From the NCBI GenBank assembly GCA_003258405.1, contig QKPN01000001.1, forward strand, positions 558,001-622,000: a DNA stretch of 64,000 bases, in the 5' to 3' direction. This document shows, in pieces, positions 44,337 to 52,640 of the stretch (position 1 is the stretch's first letter; every line of letters starts with the position of its first letter). The notes beneath the pieces are model-generated. The model saw only the letters and a program-made list of their open reading frames with translations, searched no databases and was not told the origin of the DNA. The translations under genes were made by a program, and so were the position numbers. Origin of the DNA: Rhodobacteraceae bacterium DSL-40 (lineage in GTDB: Bacteria; Pseudomonadota; Alphaproteobacteria; Rhodobacterales; Rhodobacteraceae).

Positions 44337-45053
44337 CTACACCTCCACTTCGTCATCGGCAGAGCCACGCCCGGGAAAGATCTGCATCACTATGCCGACG
44401 AAAAGCAGCCAAAGCGAGGTCAAGAGCAGCAACACACGCGCGATCTCGGGCGGATCCAGGTTCTCCCAGACGGACCAGGCTGCAAGCAAGAACCAGATGA
44501 GCTGCACCGGCAGGTTCAAGGTGCGCCAGCGAGCGGTCCGCACAGGATGAATGAATTTCAAATAGGTAAACTGTCCGAGCGCGAGTGCCACGACAATCGT
44601 GCCCGTGGCCCAGGCGGGAGGCGCAAAGACCACAAGCACCAGAAGTGGCATGTGCCAGACAGCCGGGAATCCAGAAAACGAATTATCCTTTGATTTCATC
44701 CTCGTATCCGCAAAATATATCACGCCAGTCGAGGTGATAAGAAGTGCTGCCAGCAACCCCCAGGGAGCAGGAAGAAGTCCAGTATGGATGAGGGCGAAGG
44801 CCGGGATGAAAACGTAGGTGAGATAGTCGATGACAAGATCAAGAATGATCCCGTCCCAGTTCGCGGCATTGCGCTTCACATCGACCTTGCGCGCAAGCGG
44901 CCCATCGATCCCGTCGACGACCAGACCAATGCCCAGCCAAAGGAACATTTCGCGCCAAGCGCCGTGGCTTGCGGCCACGAGAGCCATCAATGCAAGTGCG
45001 GCACCAGAAGCGGTGAAAAGATGGACGGCAAAGGCTGAGGGTCGTGTCGTCAT
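44337..45053 (-). CDS. pcs: phosphatidylcholine synthase
   Basis: A 238-residue membrane enzyme of the CDP-alcohol phosphotransferase family with about eight hydrophobic segments. The active-site motif is DGIDGPLARKVDVKRNAANW continuing to DGIILDLVID, the DGxxAR...G...D...D pattern with the longer spacing of Pcs. It condenses CDP-diacylglycerol with choline to phosphatidylcholine in the inner membrane. It also contains the Pcs-typical IYFADTRMKSKDNSFSGFP. It stands apart from other lipid genes, 99 bp downstream of nothing co-directional. Confidence 0.92.
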   Translation of the reverse strand: MTTRPSAFAVHLFTASGAALALMALVAASHGAWREMFLWLGIGLVVDGIDGPLARKVDVKRNAANWDGIILDLVIDYLTYVFIPAFALIHTGLLPAPWGLLAALLITSTGVIYFADTRMKSKDNSFSGFPAVWHMPLLVLVVFAPPAWATGTIVVALALGQFTYLKFIHPVRTARWRTLNLPVQLIWFLLAAWSVWENLDPPEIARVLLLLTSLWLLFVGIVMQIFPGRGSADDEVEV

Positions 45054-45504
45054 CCACCTTGGAATAAAGCGAAGCGCCTGCGGATTAAAGCGTATTTTCG
45101 CTGAAGAGAGGGCATTTCACCCCGCATTTTCAGCCTCCGGCGTTTTTTCCCGTGCCCGGCGAGCGAAAGTTCCACCGTCCTCAACACTCCGCATTCCCGA
45201 TACCCAATTGCGATACATCATGGGGTGGATGCGGCCGGTTCAAGCCGAGAGAGACTCATCTCCCACTGCTTTCTTTTCACGTTTTGGCTTTGCCGCTTTT
45301 GGCTTTTCTAAACGCGACGACGAAATTCGTTGAGCCCAGTGAGTCTACCGGCCGGGTCCGGCCCATTCGCTTCACGTCACCGCCTCCGAAACCAGGTGCG
45401 AGCTTTTCGAAGCCCGGAGCGCGGTGCTTGCCACGCGTCGTCCGGAGTTCGCCTTCGAGTTCCCGTTTGCGGGCTTATCTTCCGCGCCGCCCACCCACGC
45501 CTAA
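45054..45504. other. gene-poor stretch, left part of a degraded region
   Basis: Several overlapping open frames cross this segment, none with convincing protein character. It contains the pcs promoter at its left end. The right end leads into a solute-binding-protein remnant, so part of this sequence may be eroded coding DNA. Confidence 0.5.
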
Positions 45505-45771
45505 GTGAGCGCGGAACTGGCGCCGATAAGCCGCCCGATGACTGCCAACGATATCGCGGCCTTCACGGCCACAAGGGTTGCTCTCAGACCGGGCTCGAGG
45601 TCGCTCTCGACGCGCGCCGGCTATCCGCCGCCCTGCCCGCTTTCTATCAGGATCGAACGCGTCGACAGTGGCGAAGGCAACCCCGCCGTCGCCGAATTCC
45701 TGCGCTCCAACTTTTCCGACGAGGGCCAGAAGATCGTCGAGAAAATCGGACTTTTTGCTGCTTCACGCTAA
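45505..45771 (+). pseudogene. C-terminal fragment of a PstS-like substrate-binding protein
   Basis: The last 40 residues of this frame, from YPPPCPLSIRIERVD through NPAVAEFLRSNFSDEGQKIV to EKIGLFAASR, match the C-terminal signature of phosphate/PstS-like periplasmic binding proteins (P-L-x-I-R near the fold end, then FL...LSDEGQxxVxKIG). The N-terminal 45 codons do not resemble the family, and no upstream frame supplies the rest. It is best read as the surviving end of a truncated, decayed gene. Confidence 0.55.
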
Positions 45772-46217
45772 CCGGATCGCCCCCACCCTCGCCGGCTACG
45801 CGCAGGAGTTGCCACTCCCCGATTCATTGCAAGTCATTCGTAAGCCAAGAGGTTTAGGTAGAGAGCAACCATCGGCCGGACCGTCTCGTTTACCCTTGTC
45901 TTCGGCCATCCAGCGATCAACAGCCTGATCGGGAGGTGAGAGCGACCCGGCCCAGACCGCCCCGTCCAGAGGGAAGCCGCCGATGCCGGAACTGGCGCGG
46001 TCAACTACTGCCGCCCGGCCTGCAGGTTCAGCCGGATACCCGTAACACTCTGAGTGGCGGCCACACTCGGAAGCCTGGAAATAAAACCCCAACACGGAAA
46101 ATAAAAAACCAAATTAAATACTATTTCTTTGCTAGATGCATTATGCGGCGCGTGCCGAATTTTGTCTGCTTTAGTCCTCCATGTTGTCGAAATGATCTCG
46201 ATTGCCTAGAATATGGA
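45772..46217. other. gene-poor stretch before the BCCT-like transporter
   Basis: No recognisable gene. The last 130 bp (about 46085-46200) are strongly AT-rich compared with the surroundings and probably hold the promoter of the transporter at 46218. The open frame of that gene runs back to 45936, but this part lacks protein character. Confidence 0.5.
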
Positions 46218-47411
46218 ATGACCCAAGTCATCAGCATAGCTTATGCCATCACGCTTTTGAGCGGATTGTTCGTCATTCTATGGTGGGGACGCGTCCGGTG
46301 CGTCGGAACCATGCCCGTGACAACCTTTGTGCTCGTGGCACTCCTCTTCACCGCCGGTCTCGACATGGGGCTTGTCATGCTGCCCCTGACCGAGTTCCCG
46401 ATCTATGCCGACGACCCGGCCTATGATTTTTCCAATCCGCTCGCTGTCGAGTTCGGAATGTGGGGGCCGCTCGTCTGGCTCATGTATTTCCTCTCGACCT
46501 TCTACTTCGTCAAACTCGAACCGAAGCTGCAGGTATTCGAGATCCCGCTGGTCAAGTGGGTCTACAACCTCACGGTAATCGCAACCGCCGCCTTCACCTG
46601 CTATCTCTTCATGAGCGCGCTCCCGAGCTACGTTCCAGGTATCCCCGATTGGACACGCTGGGTGCTGACCGTCGCGGTGATCGGCTCGGCAGTCTATTCG
46701 AGCTCGAACGTCAACTTCATGAAGTGGCTCGCCGTCACCTCGACCTGGATGTTCGTGGGCCTTACGCTGGTGATGCTGATCGCCGCAGCTTATGTCTTCA
46801 GCGGCGCCGGCCTTTCAGCGCTCTTCGCCAATGTACTCTCGCTGCTCGACTACTTCCCGAATATCCTCCATTTCACGACACCGATCACGGAATACCATGA
46901 GTTCTACCTGTTCTGGTGGTTTGCCTGGAGCATCATGATCGGCCAGTTCGTCGCGACCTTCGTGACCGGGCTCCACGCCTGGCGCCTGGCGGGTGCGATG
47001 ATCTTCCTGCCCGCCATCCCGCTCGGAATCTGGTTCTGCGTGATCTACATCTATTTTCAGCGCGACATAACGATCCCCACATGGCTCAACATGGCCATGG
47101 TCGCGGTGGGCATCGTCTTCGTGGTGAACTCGCTCGACTCACTCATGCGGCTCTACAGCAGCAATCTCGCCATCGACATCGAGCGCCTTGGCCGGAAGGT
47201 CTACTTCCCGCTGCATTTCACCATTCAGATCGCGCTGGTGATGGCCTATCAGTTTACGCCGTTCCGCATCGAATGGGTCGGAGTAATCGTGATCCTGCTC
47301 TATGGCGCCGTCTATGTGGTGATCTACCGGCAGAAACATGCGATCGGAAGCCATGTGCGCGCGGTACCTGAGCCCGCATTACCGGAAGAAGAGCCCGGGC
47401 GCGTCAACTGA
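46218..47411 (+). CDS. BCCT-like (betaine/choline/carnitine) membrane transporter, short form
   Basis: A 397-residue protein with about nine to ten hydrophobic segments. The block EFYLFWWFAWSIMIGQFVAT corresponds to the conserved Trp-rich segment of BCCT transporters (FWWxxW). LDMGLVMLPLTEFPIYADDP and NSLDSLMRLYSSNLAIDIER are further blocks. Usual BCCT proteins exceed 500 residues, so this is a short or atypical member. The start MTQVISIAYAI at 46218 gives an N-terminal membrane helix. Substrate may be a choline-type compound, but no catabolic enzyme is adjacent. Another secondary-transporter family is possible. Confidence 0.6.
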   Translation: MTQVISIAYAITLLSGLFVILWWGRVRCVGTMPVTTFVLVALLFTAGLDMGLVMLPLTEFPIYADDPAYDFSNPLAVEFGMWGPLVWLMYFLSTFYFVKLEPKLQVFEIPLVKWVYNLTVIATAAFTCYLFMSALPSYVPGIPDWTRWVLTVAVIGSAVYSSSNVNFMKWLAVTSTWMFVGLTLVMLIAAAYVFSGAGLSALFANVLSLLDYFPNILHFTTPITEYHEFYLFWWFAWSIMIGQFVATFVTGLHAWRLAGAMIFLPAIPLGIWFCVIYIYFQRDITIPTWLNMAMVAVGIVFVVNSLDSLMRLYSSNLAIDIERLGRKVYFPLHFTIQIALVMAYQFTPFRIEWVGVIVILLYGAVYVVIYRQKHAIGSHVRAVPEPALPEEEPGRVN

Positions 47412-47484
47412 TTGCCACCTTTCATGCCTCAACCTTGGCGAATGCAGCGCCATGGGGCAATTCGCCGGGCACTTTCAGCGGGGC

Positions 47485-48492
47485 TCAGCCCTTCGAGATC
47501 TCGACCTCGAGACGCTGGAAATAGGGCGTCTCCGGGCTCCGGATGATGCTCGGCCAGTCGGGGTTGTGCAGGGAATCCGGGTAATGCTGCGCCTCGAAAC
47601 AGAGCCCCGCAAAGGGCCCGTAGGTTTCGCCGCCGAGCCCCGGCGCGCCGATCGTCATGGTGGCGGCGTTGAAGATCTGAAGCCCCGGCTGGTCGGTCCA
47701 GACCCTGAGCCGCAGGCCCGTCCGCGGGCAGCTCGCCCAGGCTGCCGGATCGGACTGGTCCCGTCCCGGCCGCAGGATGTAATTATTGTCGATCCCCTTT
47801 CGCTCGGGATCGCTCTCCTCGATGCTCCGGGCGTCGCAAAAGTCGAGATGCGTGCCCTCGACCGGTGCAATCGTCCCGAGCGGAATGTTTTCAGCATCGA
47901 GGGGGGTGTAATCCTCCGCATCGATCCAGAGCACATGATCCCGCACGGTGCCCGTGCCCCCAAGATTGAAGTAGTTGTGGTGGGCCAGATTGATCGGTGT
48001 CGGACGATCCGGCAGGCCCGACATCTCGCAGACCAGCTTCGGACCCTCAAGCCGGTAGGTCACCCGGAAATCGACGCTTCCAGGAAACCCATCCTCGCCA
48101 TCCGGGCTCAAATAGCGCAGGTGCACCGCTTCGCCGGTACTGTCGCCCTCCATCTCCCAGAGTCTGTCCGCGAGGCAGCCGTGGATATGGTGCTGCTGCT
48201 TCGGCCCGTGATTGCGGGTGAGATGATAGGTTTTGCCCTCAAGTTTGAATTCCGCATTGGCGGTCCGGTTCGCCACTCGCCCCACGATTGCGCCATGCCC
48301 CCGCGAATGCTGCACGTAGGAGCCGATATCGGGAAAGCCCAGCACCATCGGAAGGCTGCCGCGCGGCCCGTCGACCCGCCAGTCCCGGGTGATGCAGCCG
48401 TAGTTGAGGATCGAGACCGCGGCGTCGGCACTTTCCAGAACCAGCTCTTCGACCTGGCCTTGGTCCACCTTGCCAAAATGCCGTTTCTTCAT
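47485..48492 (-). CDS. galM: aldose 1-epimerase
   Basis: A 335-residue beta-sandwich enzyme that interconverts alpha and beta anomers of aldoses. Family markers include VGRVANRTANAEF, HHIHGCLADRLWE, NLAHHNYFNLGGTG (catalytic His) and LCFEAQHYPDSLHNP (catalytic Glu). The ATG at 48492 overlaps the upstream dehydrogenase stop by 4 bp. The longer open frame upstream is only a shadow. The pairing suggests sugar or sugar-acid catabolism. Confidence 0.88.
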   Translation of the reverse strand: MKKRHFGKVDQGQVEELVLESADAAVSILNYGCITRDWRVDGPRGSLPMVLGFPDIGSYVQHSRGHGAIVGRVANRTANAEFKLEGKTYHLTRNHGPKQQHHIHGCLADRLWEMEGDSTGEAVHLRYLSPDGEDGFPGSVDFRVTYRLEGPKLVCEMSGLPDRPTPINLAHHNYFNLGGTGTVRDHVLWIDAEDYTPLDAENIPLGTIAPVEGTHLDFCDARSIEESDPERKGIDNNYILRPGRDQSDPAAWASCPRTGLRLRVWTDQPGLQIFNAATMTIGAPGLGGETYGPFAGLCFEAQHYPDSLHNPDWPSIIRSPETPYFQRLEVEISKG

Positions 48493-49496
48493 GCAGTTGC
48501 CCCCAGTTTCTCGATCTCCGCCACAAGTTTTTCCGGCACGCTCATACCGCTCTGTCCCGCTTGGGCCCGCGCGGCAAGCCGCCGCGATCCGGGAAGCCGC
48601 GCGCCGAGTGCCTCGAAGTTCGCCGCCAAGGCCTCCATCCGCCCGGCAAATGCCCCCCCGGAGAGCGCATCCGGATCGAGTGCGAGAATCGTCTGGCCGA
48701 GATCCGGCGGACCGCCCTTGTCGTCGAAGAGACTGGAGGCCTCCGATCCGAGTGCGGAGCCGACGAGGCAGGCAGACATGACCTCGACCATGAGAGCAAG
48801 GGCCGCGCCCTTCGGGCCACCCATTGGGGCAAGCGTGCCCCTCATGGCAAGCGCTGCATCGGTCGTGGGCGCGCCGTCCGGCCCGTACGCCCAGCCTTCC
48901 GGGATCGGCGCGCCGCTCTGGGCGGCCGCCATGATCTTGCCCTTGGCGACCGTCGTGACCGCAAGATCGATTACCAGCGGCTCTCCCGCCATCGGTGCGG
49001 CAAACGCGATCGGATTGGTGCCGAGAAGCGGGGCCGTTGCCCCCCAGGGTGCCAGAGCCTTCGGGGCATTGCCGTAGACAAAAGCGACAAGCCCCTCGCG
49101 AGCGAGATCCTCGCAATGATGGCCGGCCACACCGAAATGATGCGATCGCGCGATCGCACAGGCGGCGATTCCCTGAATGCGCGCCCGATAGACGAGCTCT
49201 GGCATCGCAATGCGGATCGCGGGATAGGCAAAGCCATGCGCGGCGTCGACCCGAAACAGGCCCGGCCGAACATCCCCCAGCGAGGGCTTGGCATGGCCAT
49301 CGACTTTACCTGCCCGCGCCTGTGCCGCGTAATAGGGCACACGCGACAGCCCGTGCCCCTTCTGACCGTCGGCCTCCGCCCGCACCAGCGCCGCAGCAAC
49401 GCAGAGCGCGATATCGGGTGCGCAGTTGACGCGCTCGAGCGCGCGCGCGACCAGCGTGACACCTTCCTCAGGTGCAAGCGTTCGAAAGCCGTTCAT
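48489..49496 (-). CDS. Ldh_2-family NAD(P)-dependent oxidoreductase
   Basis: A 335-residue enzyme of the malate/lactate/ureidoglycolate dehydrogenase (type 2) family. Markers are RAEADGQKGHGLSRVPYY, IAACAIARSHHFGVAGHHCE and PLLGTNPIAFAAP, with the C-terminal MGGPKGAALALMVEVMSACL. Such enzymes reduce or oxidise 2-oxo/2-hydroxy acids, ureidoglycolate or delta-1-piperideine-2-carboxylate. It is translationally coupled to galM. The exact substrate cannot be told from sequence; a sugar acid is an inference from galM. Confidence 0.82.
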   Translation of the reverse strand: MNGFRTLAPEEGVTLVARALERVNCAPDIALCVAAALVRAEADGQKGHGLSRVPYYAAQARAGKVDGHAKPSLGDVRPGLFRVDAAHGFAYPAIRIAMPELVYRARIQGIAACAIARSHHFGVAGHHCEDLAREGLVAFVYGNAPKALAPWGATAPLLGTNPIAFAAPMAGEPLVIDLAVTTVAKGKIMAAAQSGAPIPEGWAYGPDGAPTTDAALAMRGTLAPMGGPKGAALALMVEVMSACLVGSALGSEASSLFDDKGGPPDLGQTILALDPDALSGGAFAGRMEALAANFEALGARLPGSRRLAARAQAGQSGMSVPEKLVAEIEKLGATA

Positions 49497-49530
49497 CTAC
49501 AGACCGTATGTTCCGGCCGTCCGGGGAAGC

Positions 49531-49986
49531 CTACCGGAAGGCGTTCTTCAGTTCGGAGCAGGCCTGAACGAAGTCCATGCGGCCTGTGTGCTTCGCCTTG
49601 AGGTGTGCCATGACACGGTTGATGTCGCGAACGGATCGCGCGCCCGTGTGCTCTATGGCGCAGGCAATCGCCTGACTCACTTCGCGCTCCGTCAGAGGGC
49701 GCGGAAGATATTCACGTATGATGCTGATTTCATTCCGTTCCTGTTCGGCAAGATCAAGCCGACCAGATTCCTCGTAGCCCGAGACACTTGCCTCGCGCTG
49801 CTTGATCATCTTCGTAAGGATCGCGAGGATATCCCCGTCGCTCACGCCTTGGATATTGTCACTGCGCTGGGCTGCTAGGTCGCGGTCCTTCACCGCGGCG
49901 CAAATCAGACGCAGAGTCGCAATCCGTTCGGCATCATCATCGCTGATTGCAGCCTTCAGATCGCCTGAAAGTCTCTCTCGGAGCAT
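49531..49986 (-). CDS. GatB/YqeY domain protein
   Basis: A 151-residue helical protein: MLRERLSGDLKAAISDDDAER, ATLRLICAAVKDRDLAAQ, then EYLPRPLTEREVSQAIA. It is the stand-alone YqeY domain related to the tail domain of amidotransferase GatB. It may act in tRNA-dependent amidotransfer, but no function is established for the free form. It is divergent from carA, an arrangement frequent in alphaproteobacteria. Confidence 0.88.
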   Translation of the reverse strand: MLRERLSGDLKAAISDDDAERIATLRLICAAVKDRDLAAQRSDNIQGVSDGDILAILTKMIKQREASVSGYEESGRLDLAEQERNEISIIREYLPRPLTEREVSQAIACAIEHTGARSVRDINRVMAHLKAKHTGRMDFVQACSELKNAFR

Positions 49987-50117
49987 CCTTCACCCATGTC
50001 CCGTTAACCTGCAGGAGGTCAGAGGGACTGACTATACTCCTGTCACCGAACCGCCGCAAGGCAACGGAGTAACGCATAAGCCATTGTTATTTAATGTTTT
50101 TTACTGAAGCGCACCTC

Positions 50118-50146
50118 TTGACCCCCCCGGTGTCAGGCCTTATTTT
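50118..50146 (+). promoter_or_regulatory. candidate sigma70-type promoter of carA
   Basis: TTGACC at 50118-50123 and TATTTT at 50141-50146 with 17 bases between them, about 30 bases before the carA ATG. The boxes are a fair match to the housekeeping consensus. Assignment is by pattern only. Confidence 0.4.
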
Positions 50147-50173
50147 CCGCAATGTCACATCCAGGATTCGCAG

Positions 50174-51382
50174 ATGCCACAGTTTCTCGCCCACACCGAC
50201 CAGCCCTTGGTCGCGGGTCCCGCGGGGGCGCGCAGGCCGACCGCCTGCATCGTGCTCAATGACGGCCAGATCTTCTACGGCACCGGCTTCGGCGCGACCG
50301 GTACCGCCGTGGCGGAACTGTGCTTCAATACCGCCATGACCGGCTACCAGGAAATCATGACCGACCCCTCCTATGCGGGGCAGATCGTCACCTTCACCTT
50401 CCCCCATATCGGCAATGTGGGGACGAACGACGAGGATGATGAAACCGCCGAGCCCGTGGCGTCTGGCATGATCGTGAAGTGGGATCCGACCGCCCCATCG
50501 AACTGGCGCGCGGCGGGAACGCTCTCCGACTGGCTCGAGAAGCGCGGGCGGATCGGGATCGGCGGTGTCGATACCCGAAGACTTACCCGATCGATCCGGC
50601 TTCAGGGTGCCCCGCATGCGGTAATCGCCCACGATCCGGATGGGAATTTCGATCTCGATGAAATGCTTGCTCGCGCCAAGGCCTGGCCGGGGCTCGAGGG
50701 CATGGACCTCGCCCGCGACGTCACCTGCGCTCAGAGCTACCGTTGGAACGAGATGCGCTGGGCCTGGCCGGAAGGCTACGCACGGCGTGAAACGCCGGGG
50801 CATCGTGTGGTCGCAATTGATTACGGCGCGAAGCGCAATATCCTGCGCTGCCTCGCCTCGGCGGGCTGCGACGTGACGGTCTTGCCGGCGACCGCGACGG
50901 CGGAGGATGTGCTCGCTCATGATCCGGAGGGGATCTTCCTCTCGAACGGGCCCGGTGACCCGGCTGCGACGGGGGTCTATGCCGTGCCGATGATGAAGAC
51001 CATCCTCGAGACCACCGACCTCCCTGTCTTCGGAATCTGCCTCGGCCATCAGATGCTCGCCCTCGCCCTCGGGGCCCGGACCATCAAGATGAACCATGGC
51101 CATCACGGCGCGAACCATCCGGTGAAGGAACTCGCGACCGGCAAGGTCGAGGTCACATCGATGAACCACGGCTTCACGGTCGACAGCCAGACCCTTCCGG
51201 AGGGCGTGATCGAGACTCATGTTTCGCTCTTCGACGGCTCGAACTGCGGCATCGCCATCGAAGGCCGGCCGGTCTTCTCGGTCCAGCACCACCCGGAAGC
51301 GAGCCCCGGCCCGCAGGACAGCTTCTACCTCTTCGAGCGCTTCGTCGCCGCGATGAAGAAGCGCACAGAGGTCGCAGCCTGA
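50174..51382 (+). CDS. carA: carbamoyl-phosphate synthase small subunit
   Basis: A 402-residue glutaminase subunit. The N-terminal domain begins ACIVLNDGQIFYGTGFGATG. The class I amidotransferase domain has the nucleophile Cys in LPVFGICLGHQMLALALG and the catalytic His in FSVQHHPEASPGP. It supplies ammonia to CarB for arginine and pyrimidine synthesis. carB is not adjacent. A good terminator follows. Confidence 0.95.
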   Translation: MPQFLAHTDQPLVAGPAGARRPTACIVLNDGQIFYGTGFGATGTAVAELCFNTAMTGYQEIMTDPSYAGQIVTFTFPHIGNVGTNDEDDETAEPVASGMIVKWDPTAPSNWRAAGTLSDWLEKRGRIGIGGVDTRRLTRSIRLQGAPHAVIAHDPDGNFDLDEMLARAKAWPGLEGMDLARDVTCAQSYRWNEMRWAWPEGYARRETPGHRVVAIDYGAKRNILRCLASAGCDVTVLPATATAEDVLAHDPEGIFLSNGPGDPAATGVYAVPMMKTILETTDLPVFGICLGHQMLALALGARTIKMNHGHHGANHPVKELATGKVEVTSMNHGFTVDSQTLPEGVIETHVSLFDGSNCGIAIEGRPVFSVQHHPEASPGPQDSFYLFERFVAAMKKRTEVAA

Positions 51383-51402
51383 CCACCCGCGTCACACAAA
51401 TA

Positions 51403-51441
51403 TTTTCACGGTGAAAACAAGATTTTTCGCCGTGAATTTTC
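51403..51441 (+). terminator. carA terminator / palindromic element
   Basis: TTCACGG (51405-51411) pairs with CCGTGAA (51430-51436), and GAAAA with TTTTC inside, giving a nearly perfect 13-bp stem followed by TTTT. The left arm is itself a 15-bp palindrome, TTTTCACGGTGAAAA, which could alternatively be an operator. Confidence 0.6.
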
Positions 51442-51863
51442 CAGTTATCCCATTGAACTGATAACATGTTTCTTCGGAATGTTCCGCGAACATCGGCATT
51501 CCGGCCCGCTGACGCCAGCCCTTTTTCACAGCACGAAGACAAAGATCGTAACAGGCACAACACCCTCGCACGGCCGGGTGTTTACGAAGGCTCACGCAGA
51601 TGAACCGCGCGGTTTTCCAAGCCCCAAAAACCACTTCAGATTGAGTGTTTGTCGCAGCTCTCCAAGGACCGCAAGACTGTGCTCGACCTTCGCTTCAAGC
51701 ACAGATCTTTTTGGCGGAGCCCTGGCCCGGCGCGAGATCCTTATCCGACTTTGTTTCTATAATGCCTTCAACCTGTTTGCGGATAACCGATCCGTTTCCG
51801 GTTGAAGCAGCTATTCTCCCGATACATATCAAGGCCAACACGAAACACGATAAGGAGGGACAG
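51442..51863. other. gene-free region with a second inverted repeat
   Basis: No coding frame is believable here. At 51475-51503, CGGAATG and CATTCCG bracket an inner inverted repeat, TGTTC-CGC-GAACA. About 51790-51863 is AT-richer and carries the flavin-reductase promoter and its GGAGGG ribosome-binding site. A stretch near 51627-51645 partly resembles the 46-bp repeat family, but not over its full length. Confidence 0.5.
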
Positions 51864-52409
51864 ATGCTCAAGGTATCGGTGCTCGTCGGAAGCCTTCGCA
51901 AGGGCTCGGTCAACCGCAAGCTCGTCGAGGCGCTCGCAAAGCTCGCCGAAGGAACGCTGGAATTCGATTATCCTAGCCTCGATCTCCCGCTCTACAACGA
52001 AGACCTCTGGGCCGATCCACCAAAGGGCGTGCTCGCGCTCAAGAAGAGCGTCGAGGCCGCCGATGCGGTGCTCTTCGCGACGCCCGAATACAACCGCTCG
52101 TTCTCGCCTGCGATCCAGAACGCCATAGACTGGGGCTCGCGGCCCTGGGGCAAGTCCTCCTGGCCCGGCAAGCCCGCCGGCATCGTCGGCGCCGCCGGCG
52201 GCAAGATCGGCACAGCCGCCGCGCAGGCTCATCTCCGCTCGGTCGTCGCGGGTCAAGGCATGATCCTCATGGGCCAGCCGGAGGTCTACCTTGAATACCC
52301 GGAGGGCCTCATCGACGAGTCCGGTACGATCACTGACGAGGCGACGCAGAATTTCCTCAAGGGCTATCTCGAGAAGTTCACCGACTTCATCGGCAAGGTT
52401 TCCGCCTGA
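51864..52409 (+). CDS. NADPH-dependent FMN reductase / quinone reductase
   Basis: A 181-residue flavodoxin-like enzyme. The FMN-phosphate loop is VLVGSLRKGSVNRKLVEAL, with FATPEYNRSFSPAIQNAIDW and GIVGAAGGKIGTAAAQAHLR as family blocks. It belongs to the group with chromate and azo reductases, which protect against quinones and oxidants. AAGGAGGGA precedes the start. It is monocistronic; the substrate is not determined. Confidence 0.9.
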   Translation: MLKVSVLVGSLRKGSVNRKLVEALAKLAEGTLEFDYPSLDLPLYNEDLWADPPKGVLALKKSVEAADAVLFATPEYNRSFSPAIQNAIDWGSRPWGKSSWPGKPAGIVGAAGGKIGTAAAQAHLRSVVAGQGMILMGQPEVYLEYPEGLIDESGTITDEATQNFLKGYLEKFTDFIGKVSA

Positions 52410-52558
52410 GCAGACTTTCTCACGACAGACAGGTCAGAGTAGGGCCGGGCCGACAGGGTCCGGCCCGGTCTGCAATGCGGCGGCTACCGCGCCTGAATGT
52501 CCAGCTCCGAACGCCTACGGTCTGGCGTGGCTTCGCTCTAACCCTTTGAATAAGCCAA

Positions 52559-52604
52559 AATCCTTTTTCAGATTGCGATTCAATCCGACACGATTCTGGT
52601 CTAG
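52559..52604 (-). repeat. 46-bp dispersed palindromic repeat, copy 2
   Basis: On the minus strand it starts CTAGACCAGAATCG and ends AAAGGATT, with the core GGATTG-AATCG-CAATCT, close to copy 1 at 2407-2452. It lies 36 bp upstream of the solute-binding-protein gene. Confidence 0.75.
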
Positions 52605-52640
52605 GGTCGAGATCTTCGTCCGCCGCAGAAGGATCTCGCG

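Noticed and set aside
45796-46095. Possible transposase remnant on the minus strand of the degraded island
   Set aside because: The 99-residue frame has no catalytic motif, inverted ends or target duplication that I can see, so I do not call it a mobile element.
47338-49077. 579-residue plus-strand open frame opposite galM and the dehydrogenase
   Set aside because: Both minus-strand genes are well-supported enzymes with coupled starts; the plus frame has no recognisable domain.
51627-51660. Possible fourth copy of the 46-bp repeat
   Set aside because: Only the CAAAA...TTCAGATTGA half resembles the family; the hairpin's second arm and the AGGATT end are missing.
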